A stretch of DNA of 32,330 nucleotides from a virus, in IMG/VR virus record IMGVR_UViG_3300032893_000214, positions 1 through 32,330 of that record; one strand, given 5' to 3'. This document shows, piece after piece, positions 1-6,938 of this stretch. The translations under genes were made by a program, and so were the position numbers. Positions within the stretch are counted from its first letter, which is position 1. Every line of letters begins with the position of its first letter. Under the pieces are notes generated by a model. That model ran no database searches, had not been told where the DNA came from, and was given only the letters and a program-made list of their open reading frames with translations.

Positions 1-15
1 TTCACGAGGACCCCC

Positions 16-594
16 ATGCTGAACTATTACAGACCCGAAGGCTGGTATTGGTCGAGCTACGGCGGCGACCCGATCGGTCCAGTGTCGCCAACCCACTGGC
101 GTCCTCTCCCCTCCCCGCCGCCATCAGGAAAGGATGAGAGAATGGCCGACATTTTGAAACAATTTATGTCTGTCGCAAACGCGCGCACAGATGCCAAGCT
201 CGCCGACGCCGCGGCAAGAGCGATGGCCGAACACTGCGATGAACGAATCGCAAAGGCCGACGCCACCATCGCCACTCTCCGCACCGAATTGGCTGCAACC
301 CGCGCCCTCCTACAGCGGGCGGGGGAGGGGCTGGAGCCGTTCGCAGAGGCCCACAAAGCTTATGATGCATATTCACTTTGTGTGCGAGTTGACGAGTTTG
401 ACCGCGCTGTCATGAAGAAGCTGCAATCACCTACGGACAACGGCACCACGATTGTATTAGGTAGCTATCCAACATCTGAAACAGCAGTAACCGTGGTTCA
501 TGTGTACGTTGCTGATTTCCGCCGCGCCCGCGCCCTGCGCGACGAGATCGCGGCGACGCTGAAAGAGGGAGGAAAAGCGGATGCGGATCACTAG
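16..594 (+). CDS. DUF551-like/coiled-coil small phage protein
   Basis: A 192-aa protein of unknown function. The first ~38 residues end in a W-Y-W...P-I-G-P-V...T-H-W-R-P-L-P-x-P-P pattern, which resembles the C-terminal end of DUF551 proteins common in phage accessory regions. The rest is Ala/Arg-rich with a probable coiled coil (residues ~55-110). GAGG precedes the ATG at 16 with good spacing. A second ATG at 142 has its own AAGGA, so a shorter 150-aa product could also be made. It overlaps the start of the next gene. The family match is from memory of the pattern, and no function can be assigned. Confidence 0.6.
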   Translation: MLNYYRPEGWYWSSYGGDPIGPVSPTHWRPLPSPPPSGKDERMADILKQFMSVANARTDAKLADAAARAMAEHCDERIAKADATIATLRTELAATRALLQRAGEGLEPFAEAHKAYDAYSLCVRVDEFDRAVMKKLQSPTDNGTTIVLGSYPTSETAVTVVHVYVADFRRARALRDEIAATLKEGGKADADH

Positions 595-787
595 GCTTCG
601 TTTCCGGATTGCAGAGATGCTGATCGCTCCGCCTATAGTCTTGCTTTGTGACGGGCTTATGCACCTGACCGAAGGTAAACCGTTCATGAGCGAGTATTTG
701 TGGGGTGGTGTCTTTGCAATATTTCTTGTTCGCGGTCTTGATGTATTACGAGCCGCCCGGAAACAGTGGCCCGAAAACGGAGACTAA
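581..787 (+). CDS. small membrane protein
   Basis: A 68-aa protein with two hydrophobic stretches (about residues 10-28 and 38-53) and Arg-rich ends, so probably an inner-membrane protein with two spans. Its start overlaps the 3' end of the preceding gene by 14 bases, and the next small reading frame follows after 4 bases, which fits one forward operon of accessory genes. No family is recognised. Confidence 0.55.
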   Translation: MRITRLRFRIAEMLIAPPIVLLCDGLMHLTEGKPFMSEYLWGGVFAIFLVRGLDVLRAARKQWPENGD

Positions 788-791
788 CCTC

Positions 792-872
792 ATGACCCGC
801 CTCCCCCTCACCCTCGCCGCCATCCTCGTCGCCGGACAGGCGATGGGGAAGACGATCACCACTAACATCTAG
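792..872 (+). CDS. 26-aa hydrophobic peptide
   Basis: A very short reading frame, MTRLPLTLAAILVAGQAMGK followed by TITTNI. It looks like a bare signal peptide or a single membrane segment. GGAG lies about 9 bases before its ATG, and its stop is embedded in the ribosome site (TAGGAG) of the next gene, so the spacing fits translational coupling. It may only be a coupling leader. The function is unknown. Confidence 0.35.
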   Translation: MTRLPLTLAAILVAGQAMGKTITTNI

Positions 873-881
873 GAGACAGTT

Positions 882-1265
882 ATGAAGCAGTACAGAGACG
901 ACTATCGCGAAATTGAGCGCGATTATTTCTGGACACTCCCACGTTTTCTATTCGCTGCTGCTCTAGGCTTGGCCAGCTTGTGCGTCATCGGTTTCGGCCT
1001 AAACTACTTTGGATATACGCAATTCGCGTTCTTCTTGCCAAAGTATGAACAGGTTCGTCGCAACACATTCGAACAATCGCAAGCCTACGTCGAGGGTCAG
1101 CGCCGCGACATCCAGAACCTTCGCATGGATTGGCTCGACGCGACCGGCGATCGCAAGGCTGCGATACGTTCAATTGCGTTGCAGCGTATCGCCGGCCTTC
1201 CAGAGAGCGCCATGTCACCTGAGGTCATCGCGTTCCGCAACGAATTGATGGGAGAGACGAAATGA
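882..1265 (+). CDS. single-span membrane protein
   Basis: A 127-aa protein with a charged N-terminus, one strong hydrophobic segment (about residues 18-40) and a hydrophilic, helical C-terminal part rich in Arg and Gln. A good AGGAGA site precedes the ATG. The stop overlaps the start of the next gene (ATGA), so the two are probably translated together. The next gene encodes an exported protein, so the pair may act at the cell envelope. That is inference from context and signals only. Confidence 0.6.
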   Translation: MKQYRDDYREIERDYFWTLPRFLFAAALGLASLCVIGFGLNYFGYTQFAFFLPKYEQVRRNTFEQSQAYVEGQRRDIQNLRMDWLDATGDRKAAIRSIALQRIAGLPESAMSPEVIAFRNELMGETK

Positions 1266-1786
1266 AGACGATTTACGCTCTCGGGCTCGTCATCGCCGGC
1301 GTTCTGGTTAGCGCCGACTCATGCGATCAGCCCATCCCCACATCAGACCAGAAGATGAACCAACAGCAGGAAGTGCTCGCAAATGAAGCCGTGCAGGAAG
1401 TTGGTATGCCGGCTATCACAAACTTCCAAGAAAAGCGGATGATGAAGTCCGTCATTGAGGCTCGCGACCGCACGATTGCTACGACGACTTATGTAATGGC
1501 ACAGAACACCGGGCAGATGTTCAAGCTTTGCGACTCGGTCGGCTATGGGCTTCCTTACTCAACGCAGTTCACAAATCCGGATAAAATTGTGACGCACGGG
1601 GCCGAAGGAATTTCGGTGATTCCGCAAGCTGATCCCAACGGGCTGTTCTCGCCGTCGTCAGCCGAAGGAACTTGGGTATTCTGTCTCGACCCGACGACCA
1701 AGAAAGACAAGCCTGTCTATGTCGAGCCACGGGTTATTGTCGCTCCGTTCCCGCTGGCGCTCACACCGGTTGAGTTCAACAAATGA
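1262..1786 (+). CDS. exported phage protein (putative envelope protein)
   Basis: A 174-aa protein with an N-terminal hydrophobic signal segment (residues 1-19) followed by a Cys (residue 21). The site A-D-S-C is not a good lipobox, so lipidation is uncertain. The mature part has a recognisable conserved pattern (SDQK, Q-V/E-VGMPAITNFQEK, KLCDSVGYGLPY.TQFTNP, QADPNGLFSP, PVYVEPR) found in a family of small exported phage and prophage proteins of unknown function. It is coupled to the upstream membrane-protein gene through an ATGA overlap. A role at the host envelope, such as exclusion or surface modification, is possible but not shown. Confidence 0.65.
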   Translation: MKTIYALGLVIAGVLVSADSCDQPIPTSDQKMNQQQEVLANEAVQEVGMPAITNFQEKRMMKSVIEARDRTIATTTYVMAQNTGQMFKLCDSVGYGLPYSTQFTNPDKIVTHGAEGISVIPQADPNGLFSPSSAEGTWVFCLDPTTKKDKPVYVEPRVIVAPFPLALTPVEFNK

Positions 1787-1833
1787 CTGTCTGCACCCGC
1801 GACCTCCGCGCGCCAGACTGAGAAGGAGCCCAC

Positions 1834-2091
1834 ATGACCTGTTCTTTGCCTGAATGCCAAACGTCTGCCGGCTGCGCGCATCGCGGCCCGCAGGGACAGA
1901 TGTGCTGGTTTCCGCCAGTCCCGCTAGGCGGCCAGCACAGCTATCCGCAGCCTCCGATTTTGTCTCCGGTCATGGGTTGCATCTGCCCCGGTGACGCTAC
2001 GCCATACTGCAAAAACCCATTGTGCCCGCGCAAGAACCCGTTGGCCGGCCGCCCCTCCTCTCCTATCGCTAGCGGGAGGGAAGGGTCATGA
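1834..2091 (+). CDS. Cys-rich small protein
   Basis: An 85-aa protein with nine Cys residues, including C-x2-C-A-H, G-C-I-C-P and C-K-N-P-x-C-P-R. Pro is abundant. The spacing suggests metal binding, though no classical zinc-finger family is recognised. AAGGAG lies 8 bases before the ATG. Its stop overlaps the ATG of the DUF4326 gene downstream (ATGA), so the two are likely to be co-translated. Confidence 0.55.
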   Translation: MTCSLPECQTSAGCAHRGPQGQMCWFPPVPLGGQHSYPQPPILSPVMGCICPGDATPYCKNPLCPRKNPLAGRPSSPIASGREGS

Positions 2092-2477
2092 GCGACGTTC
2101 GCCCCGTCCGCCTGCAGCTTTCCCGCCGCAAAGGCTTCGATCTTCAGGCTTGGTCGCGCGAGGTCAACGGGCTGGAGGCGGTCAACTGCGCGCGACCGGG
2201 GAAATGGGGGAACCCCTATCGCGTCGGAACTGTCTTTATCGCCGATGCGCAAGACGCAGTCGACGCCTTCGCAGCGAATCTTCCGCTGGGCCGGAGATGG
2301 AACGGCGGCCGTAATCTCGATGATCTTCGCGGCCGAAACCTCGCCTGCTGGTGCGGCCTTTGCGCCAAGCACGCTGCGACCGGCAAGCCGCTCGACGAGG
2401 ATTGCCCCGATTGCGAGCCTTGCCACGTTGATCCTCTTGGGCGTGTTGCCAACGAAATGATCTGCGAGGCTGTCTAA
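2088..2477 (+). CDS. DUF4326 family protein
   Basis: A 129-aa protein matching the DUF4326 pattern: R-P-x-R-x-Q-L-S-R-x-K-G-F near the start, then A-V-N-C-A-R-P-G-K-W-G-N-P-Y (about residues 33-46), L-R-G-R-N-L-A-C-W-C (about residues 79-88) and a C-terminal C-H-V-D-x-L-G-x-V-A-N. Such proteins are frequent in phages and plasmids, and their biochemical role is unknown. A strong purine-rich site (GGGAGGGAAGGG) precedes the ATG. It is the last forward gene before the convergent late operon. Confidence 0.85.
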   Translation: MSDVRPVRLQLSRRKGFDLQAWSREVNGLEAVNCARPGKWGNPYRVGTVFIADAQDAVDAFAANLPLGRRWNGGRNLDDLRGRNLACWCGLCAKHAATGKPLDEDCPDCEPCHVDPLGRVANEMICEAV

Positions 2478-2558
2478 TCCCATGCGCTCTCCCGCCACCG
2501 TCTCTCAGCCCGACACCGCCGATCGCAGCGCGCCGATGCGGTTGGCCTATAGGGTTGA

Positions 2559-2939
2559 CTACGGATGGCCGCCGGGCCTTGCCCGCTCGGCGTCGAGCCG
2601 CTGGATGTCGCTCTGGGCGGCCTTGACCGCCGCTTCTGTAGCCGCCTCGCGGACCAGCGCGTCACTCAGCTTTCCTTCATCCTCGCGCTGGATCTTGAGG
2701 ATGGTGTCGATCGCGGCGTGGGAGTCTTTCTGTGCGTTCTCGATCTCGATAAGCTCCGCGCCGGCGCTGGCGACGCCCCTTTCCAGTCCGGAGATGCTGT
2801 CGTGAACGCTCTTTATTTCCGTGAGCAGCGCCGATCCGAGGACGCCGCCGATGGTGATCGCGGCCGTGGCGAGTAGGCCGCCTAGAACGCGCCAGACCTT
2901 GCCTTCAACCAGCTTCGCCATCGCGTCCGGCATTGTCAT
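2559..2939 (-). CDS. membrane-anchored coiled-coil protein (possible i-spanin)
   Basis: About 126 aa: a short N-terminus, one membrane span (about residues 17-42) and a long Ala/Glu-rich coiled coil to the end. This topology, at the end of the lysis block, is that of an inner-membrane spanin (Rz-like), but there is no sequence signature. No embedded or adjacent Rz1-type lipoprotein is seen, so it could equally be an unrelated membrane protein. A TTG six bases upstream or an ATG six bases downstream could also serve as the start; no clear ribosome site decides. It is the last gene of the leftward operon. Confidence 0.5.
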   Translation of the reverse strand: MTMPDAMAKLVEGKVWRVLGGLLATAAITIGGVLGSALLTEIKSVHDSISGLERGVASAGAELIEIENAQKDSHAAIDTILKIQREDEGKLSDALVREAATEAAVKAAQSDIQRLDAERARPGGHP

Positions 2940-2987
2940 TTTCAAGCCCAGCCTGTCGTCTATCGCGCCTTGCTCTGGCGCAGAGGT

Positions 2988-3203
2988 TTAGAAACTCCCC
3001 GGGCAGCCCATGCCGATCCACCAGAAATGAACCGCCAGACCACCCGCAAGAAGCCCGGCGACGAATGGCAGAAGAGGCCACGCGCGAGTGATCTTCCAGA
3101 CCGTCGCGCTCAGTGTGACGCGCCCAGTCTTGATCGCATACCCCTCGGCGACGGCGAAGCTGACGGCGATGAAGAGAACCCAAAAGACCCAAAACCAGAT
3201 CAT
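2988..3203 (-). CDS. small two-span membrane protein
   Basis: A 71-aa protein with hydrophobic segments at residues 1-20 and 44-66 flanking a short polar part. AGGAG precedes the ATG with good spacing. It is adjacent to the exported protein upstream and the coiled-coil membrane protein downstream. Proteins of this size and topology are common next to phage lysis genes; it could be an accessory holin or antiholin, but no family is recognised. Confidence 0.55.
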   Translation of the reverse strand: MIWFWVFWVLFIAVSFAVAEGYAIKTGRVTLSATVWKITRAWPLLPFVAGLLAGGLAVHFWWIGMGCPGSF

Positions 3204-3216
3204 GATCTATCTCCTG

Positions 3217-3771
3217 TCATGGCGTCGTGGCGGAAGGAGTCGGGGTCGGCGTTGACGTAGGCGTGGCCGAGGCGGTCGGCTTGGGCGTCGGCGCGGCGAC
3301 CGGAGTCGGCGCTGGGTAGACCATGTCGACGATCGGGACGAGGTGGCAGATCGACGAGAAGTTGAAGGGCAGCTTCGCCGCGTTCTGCATGTCCTGGAAA
3401 ACCTGGGCGCACGCGGGGTTGTGACAAGCGGCGTTGAAGCGCGCGATCACCTGGCGGGCATAGGCCAGGTCGGTCAGCGGGTGCAGGGTGAAGGGCAGCG
3501 GGTGATCGTGCAGGATATTCGTCACCGGCTTGAAGTCGGGCAGGCACGCGGCGAGCGTCTGGTCGGGGAGATCGGCGTAGGCGCCAGTCACCGCCAGCGC
3601 GTTCGGGTAGTCCTCGGCCACCCATTTCTGAAGTGGCGTGAGCGCCTGCAAAAAATTGACTTGCTGCGCCTGCGCTGGCCCGGGTACACAGAGCGCCAGC
3701 GCGGCGAACGTTCCGAGTCCGATCAGTAGGCCGCCGGTGGTCTTTGCTGCGGCCAGAGAGAGGATTCTCAT
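3217..3771 (-). CDS. exported protein with Pro/Thr-rich tail
   Basis: A 184-aa protein with a long N-terminal signal peptide (about residues 1-36, ending A-Q-A-Q), a globular region with four Cys that could form disulphides in the periplasm, and a low-complexity C-terminus of alternating Pro, Thr, Ala and Ser (last ~30 residues). AAGGA lies 9 bases before the ATG. It lies between the holin and small membrane-protein genes, so a role in lysis or envelope passage is likely. No family is recognised. Confidence 0.6.
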   Translation of the reverse strand: MRILSLAAAKTTGGLLIGLGTFAALALCVPGPAQAQQVNFLQALTPLQKWVAEDYPNALAVTGAYADLPDQTLAACLPDFKPVTNILHDHPLPFTLHPLTDLAYARQVIARFNAACHNPACAQVFQDMQNAAKLPFNFSSICHLVPIVDMVYPAPTPVAAPTPKPTASATPTSTPTPTPSATTP

Positions 3772-3782
3772 CGCTGATGTCC

Positions 3783-4070
3783 TTATTTCAGGGGGGCGTT
3801 CACGATCGCCGCCGGGACGCTTGCCGCGACGACCTTCACGCCGTTATCGGCAGCGTTCACCGCCGCGATCTGCGCCGCCGGTGTGTGCTGCTGCTTCTTG
3901 TACCAAAGCAGGGCAAGCGAGCCCAAAGCGAAGACGCAGAACACGATGTCATTGGCGATCGAGGCCACGTCTCCGCTCGGAATAAGCCCATGCGAGGCGA
4001 GCCAAGTCGCCGCCGAGGTCGCAAGCATCAAAACGATGCTCGACACGATGCTTTTGGTCTGCGCGTCCAT
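3783..4070 (-). CDS. putative holin (Pam3-gp28-like)
   Basis: A 95-aa protein with two predicted membrane spans (about residues 8-30 and 38-57), a charged K-K-Q-Q patch after the second, and an Ala/Val-rich soluble tail. Size, topology and position next to two muralytic enzymes fit a class II-type holin that forms the inner-membrane lesion and releases the endolysin. The pattern resembles the Pam3-gp28 holin family. A very strong AAGGAG site overlaps the stop region of the muramidase gene. Confidence 0.7.
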   Translation of the reverse strand: MDAQTKSIVSSIVLMLATSAATWLASHGLIPSGDVASIANDIVFCVFALGSLALLWYKKQQHTPAAQIAAVNAADNGVKVVAASVPAAIVNAPLK

Positions 4071-4082
4071 ATGCGTTTCTCC

Positions 4083-4634
4083 TTATGCGGATTGGCCGAG
4101 CTTGGCTCGCGCCGCCGCGTTCATCTCCAAGGCTTTGGCATGAATGCCGTCTAGCCGCCGCGTCCAGCCGGTTCCGAAATATCGCCACGTCGAAAGCGAC
4201 TGGAAAAAGGACTTCCTCGCCGCGCACAGCATGTTGATGAGGCTTGCCGAATTTTCGAGGCCCTTGACTGCGGCCAAGGTCTGCAAGCCGAACTGACCGT
4301 CGACCGCTACGCCGAGCTGGCGCTGAAGGGCTTTGATCGCCGTGACCGGCCCTGACCCCCATCCGTAATCGACCATGACAAGGTCGAGCCCGTCGTAGAG
4401 ATCGTCGCCCCTGACCGCGTCCCAATACTGCACGCGATAGATGGCCTGGATTTCCTCGTCCGAGGCGCTTCTGACCGGGGCGTCTGATCTGCCCTGATGG
4501 ACGAGCCAAGCCGAATAGACGCCTTGCGTCACGCCCTTGAGCGTCGCCCCGCCGGGGTCATGCGGGTTATCGACGTAGCCGCCCTCGAAACTCTCGGTTT
4601 CGTTGAAGCAGGCGAGGAAATTTGAGGCGGTCAT
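4083..4634 (-). CDS. GH108 N-acetylmuramidase endolysin
   Basis: 183 aa from the ATG at 4634, which has AGGA ten bases upstream; a longer reading frame begins at 4679 but overlaps a small peptide gene and is less likely. The start of the enzyme has the GH108 signature E-G-G-Y-V-D-N-P-x-D-P-G-G-A-T-x-x-G-V-T, with the probable catalytic Glu at residue 17. The C-terminal half (about residues 90-170) matches the peptidoglycan-binding partner domain of this family (D-Y-G-W-G-S-G-P...D-G-x-F-G). It has no signal peptide, so it should need the holin encoded next to it. It cleaves the glycan strand of the host wall. Confidence 0.85.
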   Translation of the reverse strand: MTASNFLACFNETESFEGGYVDNPHDPGGATLKGVTQGVYSAWLVHQGRSDAPVRSASDEEIQAIYRVQYWDAVRGDDLYDGLDLVMVDYGWGSGPVTAIKALQRQLGVAVDGQFGLQTLAAVKGLENSASLINMLCAARKSFFQSLSTWRYFGTGWTRRLDGIHAKALEMNAAARAKLGQSA

Positions 4635-4638
4635 TGGC

Positions 4639-4710
4639 TCACATCCTGACTGCGAGGCTGTAGCAAAGCAATACAACAACCGCGAGTAGAAGCCAATCCA
4701 TCAGGGTCAT
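4639..4710 (-). CDS. 23-aa transmembrane peptide
   Basis: A tiny reading frame, MTLMDWLLLAVVVLLCYSLA followed by VRM, that fills the gap between the CHAP hydrolase (stop 4715-4717) and the muramidase (start 4634). It is almost entirely one membrane segment. No strong ribosome site is seen, but the start is only four bases from the upstream stop, so re-initiation is possible. Its place inside the lysis block suggests an antiholin-like or pinholin-like regulator, but it could be chance. Confidence 0.4.
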   Translation of the reverse strand: MTLMDWLLLAVVVLLCYSLAVRM

Positions 4711-4714
4711 GGAC

Positions 4715-5224
4715 TTACGTCCGGATGAACGCCGTCACTTGCCTCCGCGAGATCACGCCGCGCGCTACCCGGTGCGACCAATTGCCGCTGATGATGGTAA
4801 TTGACCCGTCCGCGTTGATCGATTCGACAATCCCGACGTGACCCGCGTAGCCGCGGCGCGTCGCCATGACGACGAGCTCGCCAGGAGCGCCCCAGCCGCG
4901 CGGGCCGTAGGAGAGGGCCGAGGCCGCCATGCGATTGGCGAGCGGCGGGCGACCGGTCGCGCGCAGCCATGCCGATACGGCGTCCGCGCACCATGCGCCG
5001 GGGTGTCCAGTGAACTTGCCCGAGCCGAGATACCGCTCTGCTTCGTTGACGAGATCGGAGCCCGACGCCCAGGCGTAGCGCGCCCCTACCGCCACCGCGC
5101 CATGATTCCAGGCCGGCGCATACAGGTCTACGGCTGGCGGCCCGGCTCGCCCGCTAGCCTCAGAAGGGAAGGATAGGCAAAGACAGCCCAGGACTGCGAA
5201 GGCTGCGAGAATGGCGCGCAACAT
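4715..5224 (-). CDS. exported CHAP/NlpC-P60-type peptidoglycan hydrolase
   Basis: 169 aa. The ATG at 5224 overlaps the upstream stop (TGATG), with GAGG seven bases before it. Residues 1-24 form a signal peptide. The catalytic core shows G-A-W-C-A-D-A-V-S-A-W-L (Cys79), G-H-V-G-I-V-E-S (His129) and G-N-W-S (Asn148), the Cys-His-Asn arrangement of CHAP/NlpC-P60 amidases and endopeptidases. Export through Sec suggests a holin-independent muralytic enzyme or a virion-associated hydrolase. It is co-translated with the Gly-rich protein upstream. Confidence 0.8.
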   Translation of the reverse strand: MLRAILAAFAVLGCLCLSFPSEASGRAGPPAVDLYAPAWNHGAVAVGARYAWASGSDLVNEAERYLGSGKFTGHPGAWCADAVSAWLRATGRPPLANRMAASALSYGPRGWGAPGELVVMATRRGYAGHVGIVESINADGSITIISGNWSHRVARGVISRRQVTAFIRT

Positions 5225-6093
5225 CACGCCGCCTCACTGAATGAAAAGGCGTTATCATTGGCCGGGGGCAAATCGAGGACGGCGGAGAACTGATAGCCGA
5301 CTTCGCCATCGCCGCCCTTGCCGGAACAGGCGTCGGTGTTCTGCGCCGCACCGCCGCCGCCGCCAGGTTGAGTTCCGGCTACGGCGCATGTCGTCGAGTT
5401 GCCGCCGCCACCGCCCGCGCCGCCGCCATTCGTGCCGCCCGCGCCGCCGCCACCGCCACTTCCGGGCGCCGTTCCGCCGTCTCCAGAATCGCCGCCGCCG
5501 CCGCCGCCACCAGACTGATAAGCTGCGCCGCCGCCCGTCGTATAGCGCGCCCCTGCGCCGCCATTATGCAGAGTTCCGCCGATGCTGTTTGCAGTCGATC
5601 CCGCGACGCCGGCCGTTGTGGTACCGCCGTGCCGACCATAATCGGCCAGGGCTCCGGTTGAACTGCTGACTGGCGCTGTATTTGATCCGACATTGACCCA
5701 ACTCGCGCCGAGACCGTCGTTGCCCGCCGTCGTGGTGTTTGTGACCGAGGCGCCCCCGCCGTAGTTGTTCCAATAAATGACCGTGCTTGACGGCGTAACG
5801 ACAAGCGCGCTGGTGGAAGCGTATGCGCCACCGCCACCGCCGCCAGGTCCATTACCACCTGTATTGGTTGCACCGGAGGCGCCTGGACCGCGCGCAAACA
5901 CAAGGACATGGCCGCAGCCGGCCGGCGTCGTTGCGTTGCCGGTTCCGGTCGCAGTAATAATGTGAATTGTCGTATCGACACAGCCGACGACGGCGATCGG
6001 CGGCCAGCCTGGGATTTGTCCGACCTGGGCGAGCAAAGGCGCTGAAAGAATCAGCGATCCGATGAAAGCGGCTAGGTTGAGAAATCGCTTCAT
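5224..6093 (-). CDS. poly-glycine-rich fibre/adhesin-like protein with signal peptide
   Basis: A 289-aa protein with an N-terminal hydrophobic signal (residues 1-22, ending L-L-A-Q) and a central region (about residues 80-260) made of many runs of 3-9 Gly separated by short Ser/Thr/Ala/Asn loops. Such Gly runs build polyglycine-II sheets or sandwiches in phage receptor-binding proteins such as the gp38 adhesin of T-even-like phages. The C-terminus (~25 residues) is not Gly-rich. Start and stop overlap both neighbours (ATGA, TGATG). The role as tail-tip adhesin is inferred; the signal peptide is odd for a virion protein. Confidence 0.65.
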   Translation of the reverse strand: MKRFLNLAAFIGSLILSAPLLAQVGQIPGWPPIAVVGCVDTTIHIITATGTGNATTPAGCGHVLVFARGPGASGATNTGGNGPGGGGGGAYASTSALVVTPSSTVIYWNNYGGGASVTNTTTAGNDGLGASWVNVGSNTAPVSSSTGALADYGRHGGTTTAGVAGSTANSIGGTLHNGGAGARYTTGGGAAYQSGGGGGGGDSGDGGTAPGSGGGGGAGGTNGGGAGGGGGNSTTCAVAGTQPGGGGGAAQNTDACSGKGGDGEVGYQFSAVLDLPPANDNAFSFSEAA

Positions 6094-6938
6094 GCGCCAT
6101 CGCCCGTCAGAACAGCGATGGCCGACGAGCCGCCAGAATTGGTCTCAATGTTGATCCCGATAATCGACCACTGCGCGTAAGTGCCGGTATAGGAATGCGC
6201 ACTGTGCAGCGTAGCTGGGGTGACGGCCGAGCCGTTGACCGACACCTTGCCGGCCCCGGCCTGAAGGATGGCGATGTTGCAGCCGGCGGGAAGCGTGGCG
6301 GGGATCGTCGCCGTGACGGCCGAGCCGTTGGAAAAGACGACTTCAGTTCCGCAGTCGGTCGCAGCAAATGTGTAAGTCGTTCCCGACTGAGGCGTGACGG
6401 TTCCGATGACTTCGGAAAAGGTCTGCGTTGCTGTCCAGTTCTGCGCCGTCCCAGGAGCCGCATAATCCGTCCCGACCGTTGCGGCTTGAGCGATGCCTGC
6501 GCCACCCGTTCCCTTATAAAGGGCCGAGGTTGAGGGCAACGCAGTCGCAAGTGCGGTCGTTTGGCCGCTCGGGGTGACATAATCTGTTCCCGGCGTCGCC
6601 GCTTGCGCTACGCCAGCGTTGCCGGTTCCCTTGTAAAGATTTGAAGTTACAGGCAGAGCGATTTGCAATGGGACGAGCGAGTCGGCAAGAAAGCCGTCGT
6701 TGTCCCACAGCAGGCCACCGTTGGTGGTCGGCGAAATCTGTTGCGTGCCGGGGACAAGCAACCCATAGGCGAAAAACGTCGAAAACGGGATGGCCTCGCT
6801 TGGTCCGGCGCTGCCCGGCAGGCGGCCGATGACGGTGCTGGCCGGCAAGGTCTGCGGGTAATAGGGAACGTACTGAGCGAAGGCGCTGGTGGTCGCCAGC
6901 AAGCCCATCACGAAGGAAGCGGCTAGAACTTTCTTCAT
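6090..6938 (-). CDS. fibre-like protein with signal peptide and internal repeat
   Basis: A 282-aa protein with a clear Sec signal (residues 1-21, ending A-F-A-Q). Residues 94-123 and 133-162 are a duplicated unit (A-L-P-x-T-S-x-L-Y-K-G-T-G-x-A-G-x-A-Q-A-A-T-x-G-T-D-Y), a repeat type seen in phage tail fibres. The C-terminal part (about residues 178-270) is a beta-rich domain with N-G-S-A-V-T-A-T-I-P and A-Y/T-Y-T-G-T-Y-A-Q-W features common at fibre ends. It overlaps the 1358-aa gene upstream and the Gly-rich gene downstream through ATGA junctions. Probably a tail or fibre protein; no confirmed function. Confidence 0.6.
   Translation of the reverse strand: MKKVLAASFVMGLLATTSAFAQYVPYYPQTLPASTVIGRLPGSAGPSEAIPFSTFFAYGLLVPGTQQISPTTNGGLLWDNDGFLADSLVPLQIALPVTSNLYKGTGNAGVAQAATPGTDYVTPSGQTTALATALPSTSALYKGTGGAGIAQAATVGTDYAAPGTAQNWTATQTFSEVIGTVTPQSGTTYTFAATDCGTEVVFSNGSAVTATIPATLPAGCNIAILQAGAGKVSVNGSAVTPATLHSAHSYTGTYAQWSIIGINIETNSGGSSAIAVLTGDGA
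6453..6659 (-). repeat. two 30-aa coding repeats, period 39 aa
   Basis: Within the fibre-like gene the 30-residue unit occurs twice at a 117-base period (residues 94-123 and 133-162), about 80% identical at protein level. It probably reflects internal duplication of a fibre segment. Confidence 0.7.

Noticed and set aside
1941-2498. Leftward open frame opposite the Cys-rich and DUF4326 genes
   Set aside because: The forward genes have conserved motifs, ribosome sites and coupled starts; the reverse frame has none.
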